Below, piece by piece: positions 6,578-14,948 of a DNA stretch of 64,000 bases. The DNA lies in assembly GCF_003399635.1 (NCBI RefSeq), contig NZ_NBXB01000011.1:1-64000 (forward strand). Reading direction: 5' to 3'. The notes beneath the pieces are model-generated. The model was given only the letters and a program-made list of their open reading frames with translations. It did not search any database and was not told the origin of the DNA. This DNA comes from Subtercola boreus. Its GTDB lineage: Bacteria > Actinomycetota > Actinomycetes > Actinomycetales > Microbacteriaceae. The position numbers were made by a program, and so were the translations under genes. Each line of letters starts with the position of its first letter. Position 1 is the stretch's first letter.

Positions 6578-7213
6578 TCAGCGGCGTTGCATCAGGTCGA
6601 GCAGTTGGTCTGCGAGCCGTACCAGCTGCTCGATCTCGTTGTCGTCGCGATCGACCCAGCGGCACTCGGGGTCGGCGGCGACGGGCACGAAGGCGGAGTG
6701 CTGCTCCCAGACCACGAGGGTGCGCTCGGCGCCGAGCACGTACTGCTGCCACCAGACCTGCCGGAGGTAGTGCCGGGGGATCGACCGCCACGCCTTGTTG
6801 GTGGTCTTGATCTCGGCGAGCTCGGTGTCGCCCGACGACGGGTTCACCGCGATGCCGTCGGGGGTCGCGAGGTGCAGGGGTCGCCCGTGGGCGTGGAAGA
6901 GGGTCGTCGACGGCTCGATGCCGTAGTGCCGGCGCACCCAACCGGCGAGAACCGGCTCACGCACGCGGCCGTGGTCGGTGTAGACGTTGCCGCCGAAGTT
7001 GTTGCCGTTGATCTTGTCGTAGGCCGTGTTCTCGACCGACTTGCGGGTCGTGAGACGCGCGGCATCCGTCGCCGTGACGCCGCGACTGCGGGCCCGGATC
7101 CACGCCACCCTGTCGTTCGAGTCGGCCACGATCCGCGACAGATGTGCGGGTGGGGCGGCAGCGACCGGCTCGTCTTCCTCCCACGGGAAGGTCAGTGTCA
7201 AGGCGGTCGTCAC
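6578..7213 (-). CDS. YqaJ-type viral recombinase/exonuclease domain protein
   Basis: The 211-aa protein fits the YqaJ nuclease family (lambda-exonuclease fold). After an N-terminal WIRARSRGVTATDAARL block, the nuclease core has ATPDGIAV and ELAEIKTTNKAW (about residues 115-135); the Asp, Glu and Lys of the D...ExK motif are present. YqaJ proteins act with phage recombinases, digesting DNA ends, but single chromosomal copies also occur in actinobacteria. No recombinase, integrase or other phage gene is nearby. The GTG at 7213 was chosen because the ORF upstream of it runs antisense through the next gene; GGAGG lies about 9-13 nt before it. It is divergent from the epimerase gene at 7272. Confidence 0.8.
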   Translation of the reverse strand: MTTALTLTFPWEEDEPVAAAPPAHLSRIVADSNDRVAWIRARSRGVTATDAARLTTRKSVENTAYDKINGNNFGGNVYTDHGRVREPVLAGWVRRHYGIEPSTTLFHAHGRPLHLATPDGIAVNPSSGDTELAEIKTTNKAWRSIPRHYLRQVWWQQYVLGAERTLVVWEQHSAFVPVAADPECRWVDRDDNEIEQLVRLADQLLDLMQRR

Positions 7214-7271
7214 TCCACCATTGTCCTCCCGTTCTGCTGAGAGGATGGAACCAACACAGCGAGGGAGCTCC

Positions 7272-8114
7272 ATGCGTATTGCAGTCACCGGCGGTTCGGG
7301 AAAACTGGGCCGCACCGTCGTCGAACAGTTGGCGGCAGCAGGGCATGAGGTGTTCAATCTGGATGTCGCGGGGGGCCGCGACACGAGCATCCGTGTCGAC
7401 TTCACCGACTACGGCCAGACGATCGATGCGCTGCTCGGCGTGAACGACCGGCATGCGGGTCTGGATGCTCTGGTTCACCTTGCCGCAATCCCGGCCCCGG
7501 GCATCCTGAGCGACGTTGCGACCTTCGACAACAACATGCTGTCGACCTTCCACGTGCTGCACGCGGCACGACGGGCCGGCATCAAGAACATCGTCACGGC
7601 GTCGAGCGAGACGGTGCTCGGCCTGCCGTTCGACACCCCACCGCCGTACATTCCTGTCGATGAGGAGTACCCGGCGCGCCCGGAGAGCGTCTACTCGCTC
7701 ACGAAGCACCTCGAGGAGCAGCTCGCGATCGAGCTGACCCGGTGGGACGAGGAGCTGAAGATCGTCGCGCTGCGGTTCTCGAACGTGATGTACCCGGCCG
7801 ACTACGCCGAGTTCGCGTCGTTCGATCAGGATGCGCGCCTTCGCAAATGGAACCTCTGGGGCTACATCGACTCGCGTGACGGCGCCCAGGCCGTCGAGAG
7901 GGCCCTCGAGTGGGAGGGCAAGGGATTCGAGCGTTTCATCATCGCCGCGGCCGACACGGTGATGACCCGCAGCAACGCCGAGCTGGTGGCTGAGGTCTTC
8001 CCCGACGCTCCCGTGCGCGGCGAGCTGGGGGAGAACACCACGCTGCTCTCCATTTCGAAGGCGAGGCGGGTGCTCGGTTACGACCCGCAGCACAGCTGGC
8101 GGGATGCTCGCTGA
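7272..8114 (+). CDS. NAD(P)-dependent epimerase/dehydratase, extended SDR
   Basis: The 280-aa protein starts with the glycine-rich Rossmann motif MRIAVTGGSGKLGRTVVEQL (TGxxGxxG), has ALVHLAAIPAPG, and the active-site pair YSLTKHLEEQ (YxxxK) near residues 140-145. The Ser partner lies in VTASSETVLG. It is an extended short-chain dehydrogenase of the sugar epimerase/uronate dehydrogenase type; the substrate is not predictable. GAGGGAG 4 nt before ATG fixes the start; longer readings from 7026 would overlap the divergent nuclease gene. Confidence 0.88.
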   Translation: MRIAVTGGSGKLGRTVVEQLAAAGHEVFNLDVAGGRDTSIRVDFTDYGQTIDALLGVNDRHAGLDALVHLAAIPAPGILSDVATFDNNMLSTFHVLHAARRAGIKNIVTASSETVLGLPFDTPPPYIPVDEEYPARPESVYSLTKHLEEQLAIELTRWDEELKIVALRFSNVMYPADYAEFASFDQDARLRKWNLWGYIDSRDGAQAVERALEWEGKGFERFIIAAADTVMTRSNAELVAEVFPDAPVRGELGENTTLLSISKARRVLGYDPQHSWRDAR

Positions 8115-8191
8115 GCCAGCTGTGGCCGACTCACAGGGTTGACGTAGGCATCTCATAGCTTCGTCATAGAAACCTGAGAATACTTGGGGGT

Positions 8192-8962
8192 GTGACCATG
8201 GAAAACTCAAGGCTCCCGTCCAGTTCGTCCGCGTCGACAGCCCTCCGCCCGAGGCTGTCCCGCGCCGACGGCTCGCCGGTGCGCGCGCTGGTCGTCGATG
8301 ACGAGCCGACGCTCACCGACCTGCTCTCGATGGCGCTCCGCTACGAGGGCTGGGATGTGAAGACCGCGAGCGACGGTCGCACCGCCGTCACGATGGCGCG
8401 CGAGTTCAAGCCCGACGTCATCGTTCTCGATGTGATGCTGCCCGACATCGACGGCCTCGCGGTGCTGAATCGCGTGCGGGCCGACGGCGCCGAGGTGCCC
8501 GTGCTGTTCCTCACCGCAAAGGACTCCCTCGACGACCGTATCGCCGGCCTCACCGCGGGCGGCGACGACTACGTCACGAAGCCGTTCAGCCTCGAGGAAC
8601 TGGTTGCGAGGCTCCGCGGCCTGCTTCGCCGGTCGACCGTGCTGGTCACCGATGCCGTCGACCCCGAGGTCGTCGTCGGCGACCTCGTGCTGAACGAGGA
8701 CAGCCACGAGGTGCGCCGGGGCGACGACGAGATCGAGCTCACCGCCACCGAGTTCGAGCTGTTGCGCTTCCTCATGCGGAACCCCCGCCGCGTGCTGAGC
8801 AAGGCCCAGATCCTCGACCGGGTGTGGAGCTACGACTTCGGTGGCCGCTCGAGCGTCGTCGAGATCTACATCTCCTACCTCCGCAAGAAGATCGACGCGG
8901 GCAAGTCGCCCATGATCCACACCGTGCGCGGCGCCGGCTACATGCTGAAGACCGCTCCGTGA
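8192..8962 (+). CDS. OmpR/PhoB-family response regulator
   Basis: The 256-aa protein has an extra 28-residue Ser-rich N terminus, then a receiver domain (ALVVDDEPTLTDLL; phospho-acceptor D80 in VIVLDVMLPDIDG; conserved Lys in DDYVTKPFSLEEL) and a C-terminal winged helix (ELTATEFELLRFLMRNPRRVLSKAQILDRVW, RSSVVEIYISYLRKKID, HTVRGAGYML). It is phosphorylated by the partner kinase encoded next, overlapping by 4 nt (GTGA). The start is GTG at 8192, 7 nt after an AATACT -10 (8179-8184), so the operon mRNA is probably leaderless; an ATG at 8198 is the alternative. The signal is unknown. Confidence 0.95.
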   Translation: MTMENSRLPSSSSASTALRPRLSRADGSPVRALVVDDEPTLTDLLSMALRYEGWDVKTASDGRTAVTMAREFKPDVIVLDVMLPDIDGLAVLNRVRADGAEVPVLFLTAKDSLDDRIAGLTAGGDDYVTKPFSLEELVARLRGLLRRSTVLVTDAVDPEVVVGDLVLNEDSHEVRRGDDEIELTATEFELLRFLMRNPRRVLSKAQILDRVWSYDFGGRSSVVEIYISYLRKKIDAGKSPMIHTVRGAGYMLKTAP

Positions 8963-10470
8963 CCCTCCGACGCCGCCTGATCCTGAGCGTCGCGGCCCTC
9001 ATCGCTGTGCTGGGCCTCGCGATCGGGCTTGTCTCGACGCTGACACTGAATGGCGTGCTGGTCAGCCGGTTGGATGCCCAACTGCCCGGTGGCGGAGGCT
9101 CGAGTGGCGCATCCGCACCCCCCAGCGGTGGCTACACGCTGCAACTGCGTAACAATGACCCCTCGACCTTCCTCGAACGCCAGCCTGTGGGCACCGTCGG
9201 GCTCATCAGCTCGGCCGGTATCGTCGTGACGTCGGGAGCCGTGGTCTCCTCAGGGTCGGATACGACGGGCGGTTTCGACAACACCTCGATCGCCACGCTG
9301 TCGGCGGTTCAGATCGCCCAACTCGTTGCGGTCCCCATCTCGGCGAACCCGGTGACCGTCGATCTCGGCGGCAGCCTCGGCCAGTACCGCGTCGTCTCCC
9401 TGGTGACCACGAACGGGGCGACCGTCGTGCTCGGCGTCTCACTCGCCTCTGTGCAGGCCACGATCGCCCAGCAGGCCCTCATCACCGTGATCATCACCGT
9501 GGTCGGGTTGCTGCTCGCCGTCGCGATCGGTGGGTTGATCATCCGGTTCGCCCTCCGTCCGCTGCAGCGGGTCGCCGAGACTGCTGCTCACGTTGCTGAA
9601 TTGCCGCTGGACCGCGGTGAGGTCGCGCTCGCCGTGCGGGTGCCCGAGCGGGACACGAACCCGAAGACCGAGGTGGGGCGCGTCGGTTCCGCCCTGAACC
9701 GGATGCTCGAGCACGTCGCCTCGGCGCTGACCTCCCGACAGCAGAGCGAGGACAAGGTACGGCAGTTCGTCGCCGATGCCAGCCATGAGCTCCGCACGCC
9801 GCTGGCCTCGATCCGCGGCTACGCCGAACTGACCCGGCGTGGCAGCCACGAGCTGCCGGATGATGTGACGCACTCGCTCGGCCGCATCGAGTCGGAGGCG
9901 AAGCGCATGACCAGCCTCGTCGAAGACCTGCTGCTGCTGGCACGGCTCGACTCGCGGCCCGACATCGCGCGGGAGACTTTCGACCTGACGCTGGCCCTCG
10001 TCGACGCGGTGAGCGACGCGCACGTGACCGGGCGGGACCACGACTGGATCCTCGACCTCCCGGAGGAGCCCGTCGAGATCGTCGGCGACGCGCCTCGGAT
10101 CTACCAGATCACCGCGAATTTGCTGGCGAACGCGAGGGTGCACACGCCTCCCGGCACTCATGTGACAGCCGGGTTGGAGTCGATCACGGTCGACGGTCGT
10201 GCCTTCGCGGTCATCAGTGTGACCGACGATGGCCCGGGAATCGACCCGGCACTGATGCCGACCCTGTTCGCACGCTTCGTGCGGGGCGTCGTCTCGCGCT
10301 CGCGGCATGCGGGCAGCACCGGCCTCGGCCTCGCCATCGTCTACGCGGTGGCGGAGGCTCACGGCGGATCGGTGATGGTCGAGAGCGAGCCGGGACGCAC
10401 CGCGTTCCGCATCCTGCTGCCGGTCGCCGGTGTGCCGCAGCTGACTCCACAAGCGGCCATCCCGGCATAA
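8959..10470 (+). CDS. Sensor histidine kinase
   Basis: The 503-aa membrane kinase has TM1 (LILSVAALIAVLGLAIGLV, about 6-25), an extracytoplasmic sensor region of roughly 150 residues rich in Gly, Ser and Thr, TM2 (LITVIITVVGLLLAVAIGG), a HAMP linker (RFALRPLQRVAETAAHVAEL), the dimerisation/phospho-acceptor helix FVADASHELRTPLASIRGY with His276, and the ATPase domain with N (LANARVH), DDGPGIDP and GSTGLGLAIVYAVAEAHGG boxes. It phosphorylates the regulator encoded just upstream. The GTG start overlaps the regulator stop. No periplasmic domain family is recognised. Confidence 0.95.
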   Translation: MTLRRRLILSVAALIAVLGLAIGLVSTLTLNGVLVSRLDAQLPGGGGSSGASAPPSGGYTLQLRNNDPSTFLERQPVGTVGLISSAGIVVTSGAVVSSGSDTTGGFDNTSIATLSAVQIAQLVAVPISANPVTVDLGGSLGQYRVVSLVTTNGATVVLGVSLASVQATIAQQALITVIITVVGLLLAVAIGGLIIRFALRPLQRVAETAAHVAELPLDRGEVALAVRVPERDTNPKTEVGRVGSALNRMLEHVASALTSRQQSEDKVRQFVADASHELRTPLASIRGYAELTRRGSHELPDDVTHSLGRIESEAKRMTSLVEDLLLLARLDSRPDIARETFDLTLALVDAVSDAHVTGRDHDWILDLPEEPVEIVGDAPRIYQITANLLANARVHTPPGTHVTAGLESITVDGRAFAVISVTDDGPGIDPALMPTLFARFVRGVVSRSRHAGSTGLGLAIVYAVAEAHGGSVMVESEPGRTAFRILLPVAGVPQLTPQAAIPA

Positions 10471-10498
10471 ATCGCCGTCGGCGCGGGTTGCATCCCGC

Positions 10499-11353
10499 AT
10501 GACCGATCTGATTCAGGATGCCCGTACCCAGCTCGCCTCCTACCGAGAGGCGCGTCGACGTTTCGTCACAGGCGCGCAGGGCAACCTCGCACTGGTGAAC
10601 ACGGAGTGGATCGTGGGCGACCCGGCGGAGGGCCAGCGTGCGTTCGGCGTGCCGGGACTCTGGTTCCCGCTCCCGGCGGGGGAGTCGGGGCTTCGGCTCG
10701 AGGCCGCCGCGAGCGACGGTATCCGGGTCGACGGAGTGCTCGTCGACGGGAGCGTCGTCGTGGCGGGCCAGGATGCGGAACGGGCATCCGAGGTGCGCTT
10801 CAGCGACACCGTGACGGGCTACGTGATCGCCAGCGAAGAGGCCAGCTATGCCCTCCGCGTCTGGGATGCGGATTCGGAGGGCAATCGCGAGTTCGGCGGC
10901 ATCGATGCCTTCGACTTCAATTCCGACTGGGTCGTCGACGCGACGTTCACGCCCATCGAGGGTGGCCGGGCGATCGGGGTGGAGCACCTGAAGGACAACG
11001 GCGTCACACGCGAGCGAGTGGTGCCCGCCGAGATCACCTTCACAAAAGACGGTGTCGACTACTCGCTCACAGCATTCGAGGACAACGGCAGACTGCTGCT
11101 GGTGTACAGCGATGCGACCAGTGGCGACAGCACCTACGGGGTGGGCCGGTTCATGAAGCTGGAACCGGATGCCCGCGCCGACGGCGAGGGGCCGGGAACG
11201 GTGACGCTCGACTTCAATCGCGCGTACCTGCCGCCGTGTGCGTTCTCGTACCACTTCAACTGCCCCATGCCGCCGTTGGAGAACCGCCTGACGGTGTCGG
11301 TCGAGGCCGGGGAGAAGAACGTCCTGAACGCGTCGGGCGACCTACTGCACTGA
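10499..11353 (+). CDS. DUF1684 family protein
   Basis: The 284-aa protein matches DUF1684 (PF07920): FAIDFNRAY-type block here as TLDFNRAYLPPCAFSYHFNCPMPP near residues 235-260, followed by NRLTVSVEAGEKN. Upstream parts include GLWFPLPAG and FDFNSDWVVDATFTP, both typical. It is cytoplasmic, without signal peptide or membrane segments. The biochemical function of the family is not established. It follows the kinase by 28 nt; the ATG has no strong ribosome site, so the start is fair rather than firm. Confidence 0.85.
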   Translation: MTDLIQDARTQLASYREARRRFVTGAQGNLALVNTEWIVGDPAEGQRAFGVPGLWFPLPAGESGLRLEAAASDGIRVDGVLVDGSVVVAGQDAERASEVRFSDTVTGYVIASEEASYALRVWDADSEGNREFGGIDAFDFNSDWVVDATFTPIEGGRAIGVEHLKDNGVTRERVVPAEITFTKDGVDYSLTAFEDNGRLLLVYSDATSGDSTYGVGRFMKLEPDARADGEGPGTVTLDFNRAYLPPCAFSYHFNCPMPPLENRLTVSVEAGEKNVLNASGDLLH

Positions 11354-11406
11354 CTGTGGGTGCGCCAGAGCACTCGCCACCCAGTCGGAGGTGCGACGAT
11401 GGGGGA

Positions 11407-12123
11407 GTGAGCTTTTCTCCGCACGAGATCCCCAAGCCGATCCTCAGCCAGCACTGGCGCAACGTCACTTTTCTGCACTGGCGCATCTCCACAGCCGACG
11501 CCGCGTCTCTGATGCCACCGGGCGTCGTGCCTGACGAGTACGACGGCAGCTCGTGGGTCGGGCTCGTTCCCTTCACCCTCCGCAACACACGGTTCGGTGC
11601 GTCGCCGGCCGTTCCCTACGTCGGCACCTTCCACGAGACGAACGTGCGGCTGTACGCGAAAGACCACCACGGGCGCCAGGGTGTGGTCTTCCTCTCGCTC
11701 GAGGCCGAGCGCCTGGCAGCAGTGTTGGGCGCGCGCGTGGCGTTCGGCATTCCCTACGTCTGGTCGCACATGCGCGTGCGCACGACGGCGGGCACGCTGG
11801 TCTACACCTCGAGGCGGCACACCACGCCCCGGGGGGAGGTCGATTCGGCGGTGTCGGTGCGACCCGGCGCGAAGATCGAGCATCCGGATGCCCTCGCCGA
11901 CTTCCTCACCGCCCGCTGGGCCCTCTTCTCGAAGCACCTCGGCCAGACGCTTTACATGCCGAACCGGCACCAGCCGTGGGCACTCCAGGAGGCCGAGCTG
12001 CTGGACTTCTCCGACACTCTCCTCACCCGGGCCGGCCTCCCCGGTGTGGCCAACCGGCCGCCGGACTCCGTGCTGTTCTCCCCCGGAGTGGACTCTGTGT
12101 TCGGCAAGCCGACCCGCCTGTGA
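11407..12123 (+). CDS. DUF2071 family protein (YqjF-like)
   Basis: The 238-aa protein matches DUF2071 (PF09844): ILSQHWRNVTFLHWRI near the N terminus, then LMPPGVVPDEYDGSSWVGLVPFTL, PYVGTFHETNVRLYAKD and FFSL-type VVFLSLEAER. The C-terminal half has LTARWALFSKHLGQTLYMPNRHQPW. The fold resembles acetoacetate decarboxylase but the catalytic role is unknown. The start is GTG at 11407, 6 nt after GACGAT (11395-11400), which may be a leaderless -10; GGGGGA overlaps the gap. Its stop overlaps the presumed rplJ promoter. Confidence 0.82.
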   Translation: MSFSPHEIPKPILSQHWRNVTFLHWRISTADAASLMPPGVVPDEYDGSSWVGLVPFTLRNTRFGASPAVPYVGTFHETNVRLYAKDHHGRQGVVFLSLEAERLAAVLGARVAFGIPYVWSHMRVRTTAGTLVYTSRRHTTPRGEVDSAVSVRPGAKIEHPDALADFLTARWALFSKHLGQTLYMPNRHQPWALQEAELLDFSDTLLTRAGLPGVANRPPDSVLFSPGVDSVFGKPTRL

Positions 12124-12280
12124 TATTCTTTCCGAAGCCAAAGACCGCTGGTCATCGGTGTGCCCCCACTCGTGGGAGTGCACGGATCGAAGTTTCGCTC
12201 ACGCGAGGCCCGCGCAGGTGTTCGAAGTTCAGCCCGTGATTCGTCTCGGGCCTCCAGCTCCGCACTCCTGTGCCGGAGCT
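12124..12280 (+). ncRNA. L10 leader / attenuator of rplJ-rplL
   Basis: About 220 nt of untranslated leader precede rplJ. A -10-like TATTCT lies at 12124-12129. The leader shows several base-paired segments (for example CCCCCACTCGTGGGAG) and ends in a strong terminator hairpin 60 nt before rplJ. Leaders in this position bind the L10(L7/L12) complex and control rplJL. I identify it by position and architecture, not by an exact motif match. Confidence 0.55.
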
Positions 12281-12286
12281 TTTTTT
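12256..12286 (+). terminator. Attenuator hairpin upstream of rplJ
   Basis: AGCTCCG (12256-12262) pairs perfectly with CGGAGCT (12274-12280) and is followed by seven T (12280-12286). It is the best canonical intrinsic terminator in the window and lies inside the rplJ leader, so it works as an attenuator. Confidence 0.8.
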
Positions 12287-12345
12287 GTGGGTTTTTCCGG
12301 GGCTGCCAGCAAATTTTTGCAGTATTAGTATCCACAAGGAGCGCC

Positions 12346-12864
12346 ATGGCGAACAAAGAAGCCACGGTTGCCGAACTCTCCGATCTTTTCGAGAGTTCGA
12401 CGGCCGTACTGCTTACTGAGTACCGCGGTCTCACTGTTGCGCAGCTGACAAGCCTGCGCCGTTCCATCAGTGAGCACGCCACCTACGCCGTGGTAAAGAA
12501 CACGCTGACCAAGATTGCGGCCAACAAGGCCGGTATCAGCTCGTTTGACGACGAGCTGGTTGGTCCTTCCGCACTCGCTTTCGTTCACGGTGACCCCGTG
12601 AGCGTTGCAAAGGCTCTGCGCGACTTTGCCAAGGCAAACCCTCTTCTGACGGTGAAGGGCGGTTACTTCGACGGTAACCCGCTGACCGCCGAAGAGGTCA
12701 ACAAGCTCGCCGACCTCGAAAGCCGGGAGGTGCTGCTGGCTAAGTTCGCCGGTGCCGCCAAGGCCTCGCTGTTCGGTGCCGCCTACCTGTTCACCGCGCC
12801 GATGTCGAAGGCCGTTCGCACGGTCGAGGCACTGCGCGAAAAAGTATCTACACAAGGAGAGTAA
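12346..12864 (+). CDS. rplJ: 50S ribosomal protein L10
   Basis: The 172-aa protein is full-length L10 (P0), which anchors L7/L12 dimers to the stalk base: [24 protein letters not shown], the RNA-binding [22 protein letters not shown] block, [18 protein letters not shown], and a C-terminal helix (about 135-172, [26 protein letters not shown]) that binds L7/L12. The ATG at 12346 follows AAGGAG with 5 nt spacing; in-frame codons upstream lie in the leader. rplL follows 3 nt after the stop. Confidence 0.97.
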   Translation: MANKEATVAELSDLFESSTAVLLTEYRGLTVAQLTSLRRSISEHATYAVVKNTLTKIAANKAGISSFDDELVGPSALAFVHGDPVSVAKALRDFAKANPLLTVKGGYFDGNPLTAEEVNKLADLESREVLLAKFAGAAKASLFGAAYLFTAPMSKAVRTVEALREKVSTQGE

Positions 12865-12867
12865 ACA

Positions 12868-13251
12868 ATGGCAAAGCTGTCAAACGACGAGCTCATCGAC
12901 GCCTTCAAGGAGCTCACGCTCATTGAGCTCAGCGAGTTCGTGAAGAAGTTCGAAGAGGTCTTCGAGGTCACCGCTGCGGCCCCCGTCGCCGCTGCCGGTG
13001 CCGCTGGCCCCGCCGCCCCCGCCGAAGAGGTCGAGGAGAAGACGTCGTTCGACGTCATCCTCGAGGCTGCTGGCGAGAAGAAGATCCAGGTCATCAAGGA
13101 GGTGCGTTCGATCACCAGCCTCGGCCTCGGTGAGGCGAAGGCACTCGTTGACGGAGCACCCAAGCCGGTTCTCGAAGGCGTCAACAAGGAAGCTGCCGAC
13201 AAGGCAGTTGAGCAGCTTAAGGCTGCCGGAGCGACCGTTACCCTCAAGTAA
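12868..13251 (+). CDS. rplL: 50S ribosomal protein L7/L12
   Basis: The 127-aa protein is the multi-copy stalk protein that recruits translation GTPases. The N-terminal dimerisation helix ([28 protein letters not shown]) is joined by an Ala/Pro/Gly-rich hinge (about 36-55) to the C-terminal factor-binding domain ([39 protein letters not shown]). GGAG lies 9 nt before the ATG. A strong hairpin follows, and rpoB-rpoC, which follows rplL in many bacteria, is not here. Confidence 0.98.
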   Translation: MAKLSNDELIDAFKELTLIELSEFVKKFEEVFEVTAAAPVAAAGAAGPAAPAEEVEEKTSFDVILEAAGEKKIQVIKEVRSITSLGLGEAKALVDGAPKPVLEGVNKEAADKAVEQLKAAGATVTLK

Positions 13252-13270
13252 CTTTCGTTCAGGCTTTACA

Positions 13271-13306
13271 CAAAGGGCATCCCGGCTTCGGCAGGGGTGC
13301 CCTTTG
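13271..13306 (+). terminator. Terminator after rplL
   Basis: A 13-bp stem starting CAAAGGGCATCCC (13271-13283) pairs with GGGGTGCCCTTTG (13294-13306), with one G-U pair, over a TTCGG-containing loop. There is only a short T tract. It ends the rplJ-rplL unit. Confidence 0.75.
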
Positions 13307-13391
13307 TTCATGCGGATGGTCGCGCTCTCATTTGTGTGGGATAGTTCAGGTAACGATTGTGTATCTGCGGTGAAGAATCCTCTCCACCAGC

Positions 13392-13440
13392 TTGCCCCGA
13401 ACGTATCAGCCGCCTAGTGTTTGTCACTGGAAGCGCTTGC
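13392..13440 (+). promoter_or_regulatory. Promoter with LacI-family operator before the sugar ABC operon
   Basis: TTGCCC (13392-13397) and TAGTGT (13415-13420) form a -35/-10 pair with a 17-bp spacer. GGAAGCGCTTGC (13429-13440), containing the palindrome AAGCGCTT, overlaps the expected start point. This matches LacI/GalR-family operators with a central CG, so a LacI-type repressor probably controls the importer. No such regulator gene lies in the window. Confidence 0.65.
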
Positions 13441-13496
13441 TACCGCTCGAGACGAGCACGGCCTGCGCAGTCACAGCACTCAAAGAGGAGAAGAAA

Positions 13497-14855
13497 ATGA
13501 GGCTTGCCCTGAACCGTCGGGTCACCATCCCGCTCGCCGTCCTGGCCGTCACCGGACTGGCGCTCACAGGTTGCTCGTCGAGCGACCCCAACGACCCCAA
13601 CGCCGGTGGCGCTTCGACGGCTGCTGCCGTCGGCACCGCAGACGGCGTTGTGAACATCACCGGCACCATCGTCGGCGACGAGGCCGTCAAACTGAACCAG
13701 TCCTGGGCCGACTGGTCCAAGGCCAACAACATCACCATCAACTACACCGGTGACAAGGACTTCGAGAAGAACATCGGCATCAAGGTGCAGGGCAACGACC
13801 TGCCCGACCTCGCCATCTTCCCGCAGCCGGGTCTGCTCGACGACACCATCAAGTCGGGCAAGGTGCAGAAGGCCACAGACTCGCTCACCGCGATCATCAA
13901 GAAGAACTGGTCCGAGGACTGGGCGAACTATGGTGCCGTCGACGGCACCCAGTACGCCGCGCCCCTGATGGCCAGCGTCAAGGGCTACATCTGGTACTCG
14001 CCGGCCAAGTTCAAGGAGTGGGGTGTCGAGGTTCCGAAGACCTACGACGACCTCGTCGCGCTCGCCAAGACCATCCAGCAGAAGACGGGCACTCCGTCGT
14101 TCTGCGCCGGCTTCAACTCGGGTGACGCTTCGGGCTGGCCGGGAACGGACTGGATCGAAGACCTCGTTCTTCGCCAGTCGGGCACCGACACCTACGACAG
14201 CTGGGTGAAGGGTGACACGAAGTTCACCGACCCGAAGATCAAGAGCGCGTTCGACGAGGTCGGCAAGATCCTGCTCGACCCGACCCTGGTCAACGCCGGC
14301 TACGGCGACGTCAAGTCGATCAACTCCACCGCCTTCGGCGACGTTGCGACCCCGGTTGCCAACGGCACCTGCCCGATGACCCACCAGGCCTCGTTCTTCG
14401 ACGGCTTCGTCACCGGCGTGAAGAACGCTGCGGGCAACACTGCGACGGTCGCTCCCGACGGCGACGTCTGGGCCTTCCTCACCCCGCCCGTCGACGCCTC
14501 AAAGGGCGAAGCGGTCACCGGTGGTGGCGAGATGGTCGGTGCGTTCTCGAACGATGCCGACACCCAGAAGGTGCAGGAGTACCTCGCGTCGAGCGACTGG
14601 GCGAACAGCCGCGTCAAGCTCGGTGGTGTCATCAGCGCCAACAAGGGTCTCGACCCGGCCAACGCCTCGAGCGACATCCTGAAGGCCTCGATCAAGATCC
14701 TGCAGGACCCGGCGACGACATTCCGTTTCGACGCTTCCGACCTCATGCCGAAGGCAGTGGGCTCGGACAGCTTCTGGAAGGGCATGGTCGACTGGATCGA
14801 CGGCAAGAGCACCGATGACGTGCTGACAGAGATCCAGGCCGGCTACACCTCGTAG
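13497..14855 (+). CDS. Sugar ABC transporter substrate-binding lipoprotein (alpha-glucoside type)
   Basis: The 452-aa protein has a lipoprotein signal (RRVTIPLAVLAVTGLALTGC, lipobox LTGC with Cys near residue 25) and a cluster-B type periplasmic-binding fold typical of extracellular solute-binding protein family 1. It has DLPDLAIFPQPGLLDD, TQYAAPLMASVKGYIWYSPAKFKEWGVEVPKTYDDL and an internal Cys pair suitable for a disulfide. Its length and order with two permeases resemble AglE of the AglEFG alpha-glucoside system; this assignment is inference. The ATG at 13497 follows AGAGGAGAAG. It is the first gene of the operon; no ATPase gene is present, so a shared MsiK-like ATPase encoded elsewhere is likely. 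Confidence 0.88.
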   Translation: MRLALNRRVTIPLAVLAVTGLALTGCSSSDPNDPNAGGASTAAAVGTADGVVNITGTIVGDEAVKLNQSWADWSKANNITINYTGDKDFEKNIGIKVQGNDLPDLAIFPQPGLLDDTIKSGKVQKATDSLTAIIKKNWSEDWANYGAVDGTQYAAPLMASVKGYIWYSPAKFKEWGVEVPKTYDDLVALAKTIQQKTGTPSFCAGFNSGDASGWPGTDWIEDLVLRQSGTDTYDSWVKGDTKFTDPKIKSAFDEVGKILLDPTLVNAGYGDVKSINSTAFGDVATPVANGTCPMTHQASFFDGFVTGVKNAAGNTATVAPDGDVWAFLTPPVDASKGEAVTGGGEMVGAFSNDADTQKVQEYLASSDWANSRVKLGGVISANKGLDPANASSDILKASIKILQDPATTFRFDASDLMPKAVGSDSFWKGMVDWIDGKSTDDVLTEIQAGYTS

Positions 14856-14868
14856 GGCACTCCGGTTC

Positions 14869-14912
14869 GCAAGAAGGTCACGTCGACACAGCTGTCGACG
14901 TGACCTTCTTGC
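14869..14912 (+). promoter_or_regulatory. Perfect 20-bp stem-loop between binding-protein and permease genes
   Basis: Bases 14869-14888 are exactly complementary to 14893-14912, leaving a CAGC loop. There is no T-run after it. Such intercistronic hairpins protect the upstream mRNA or partly terminate, so that more binding protein than permease is made; that role is inferred from position. Confidence 0.75.
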
Positions 14913-14948
14913 ACCCTCTCCATCCGTCCCATTCCTGAAAGGGTTCGC

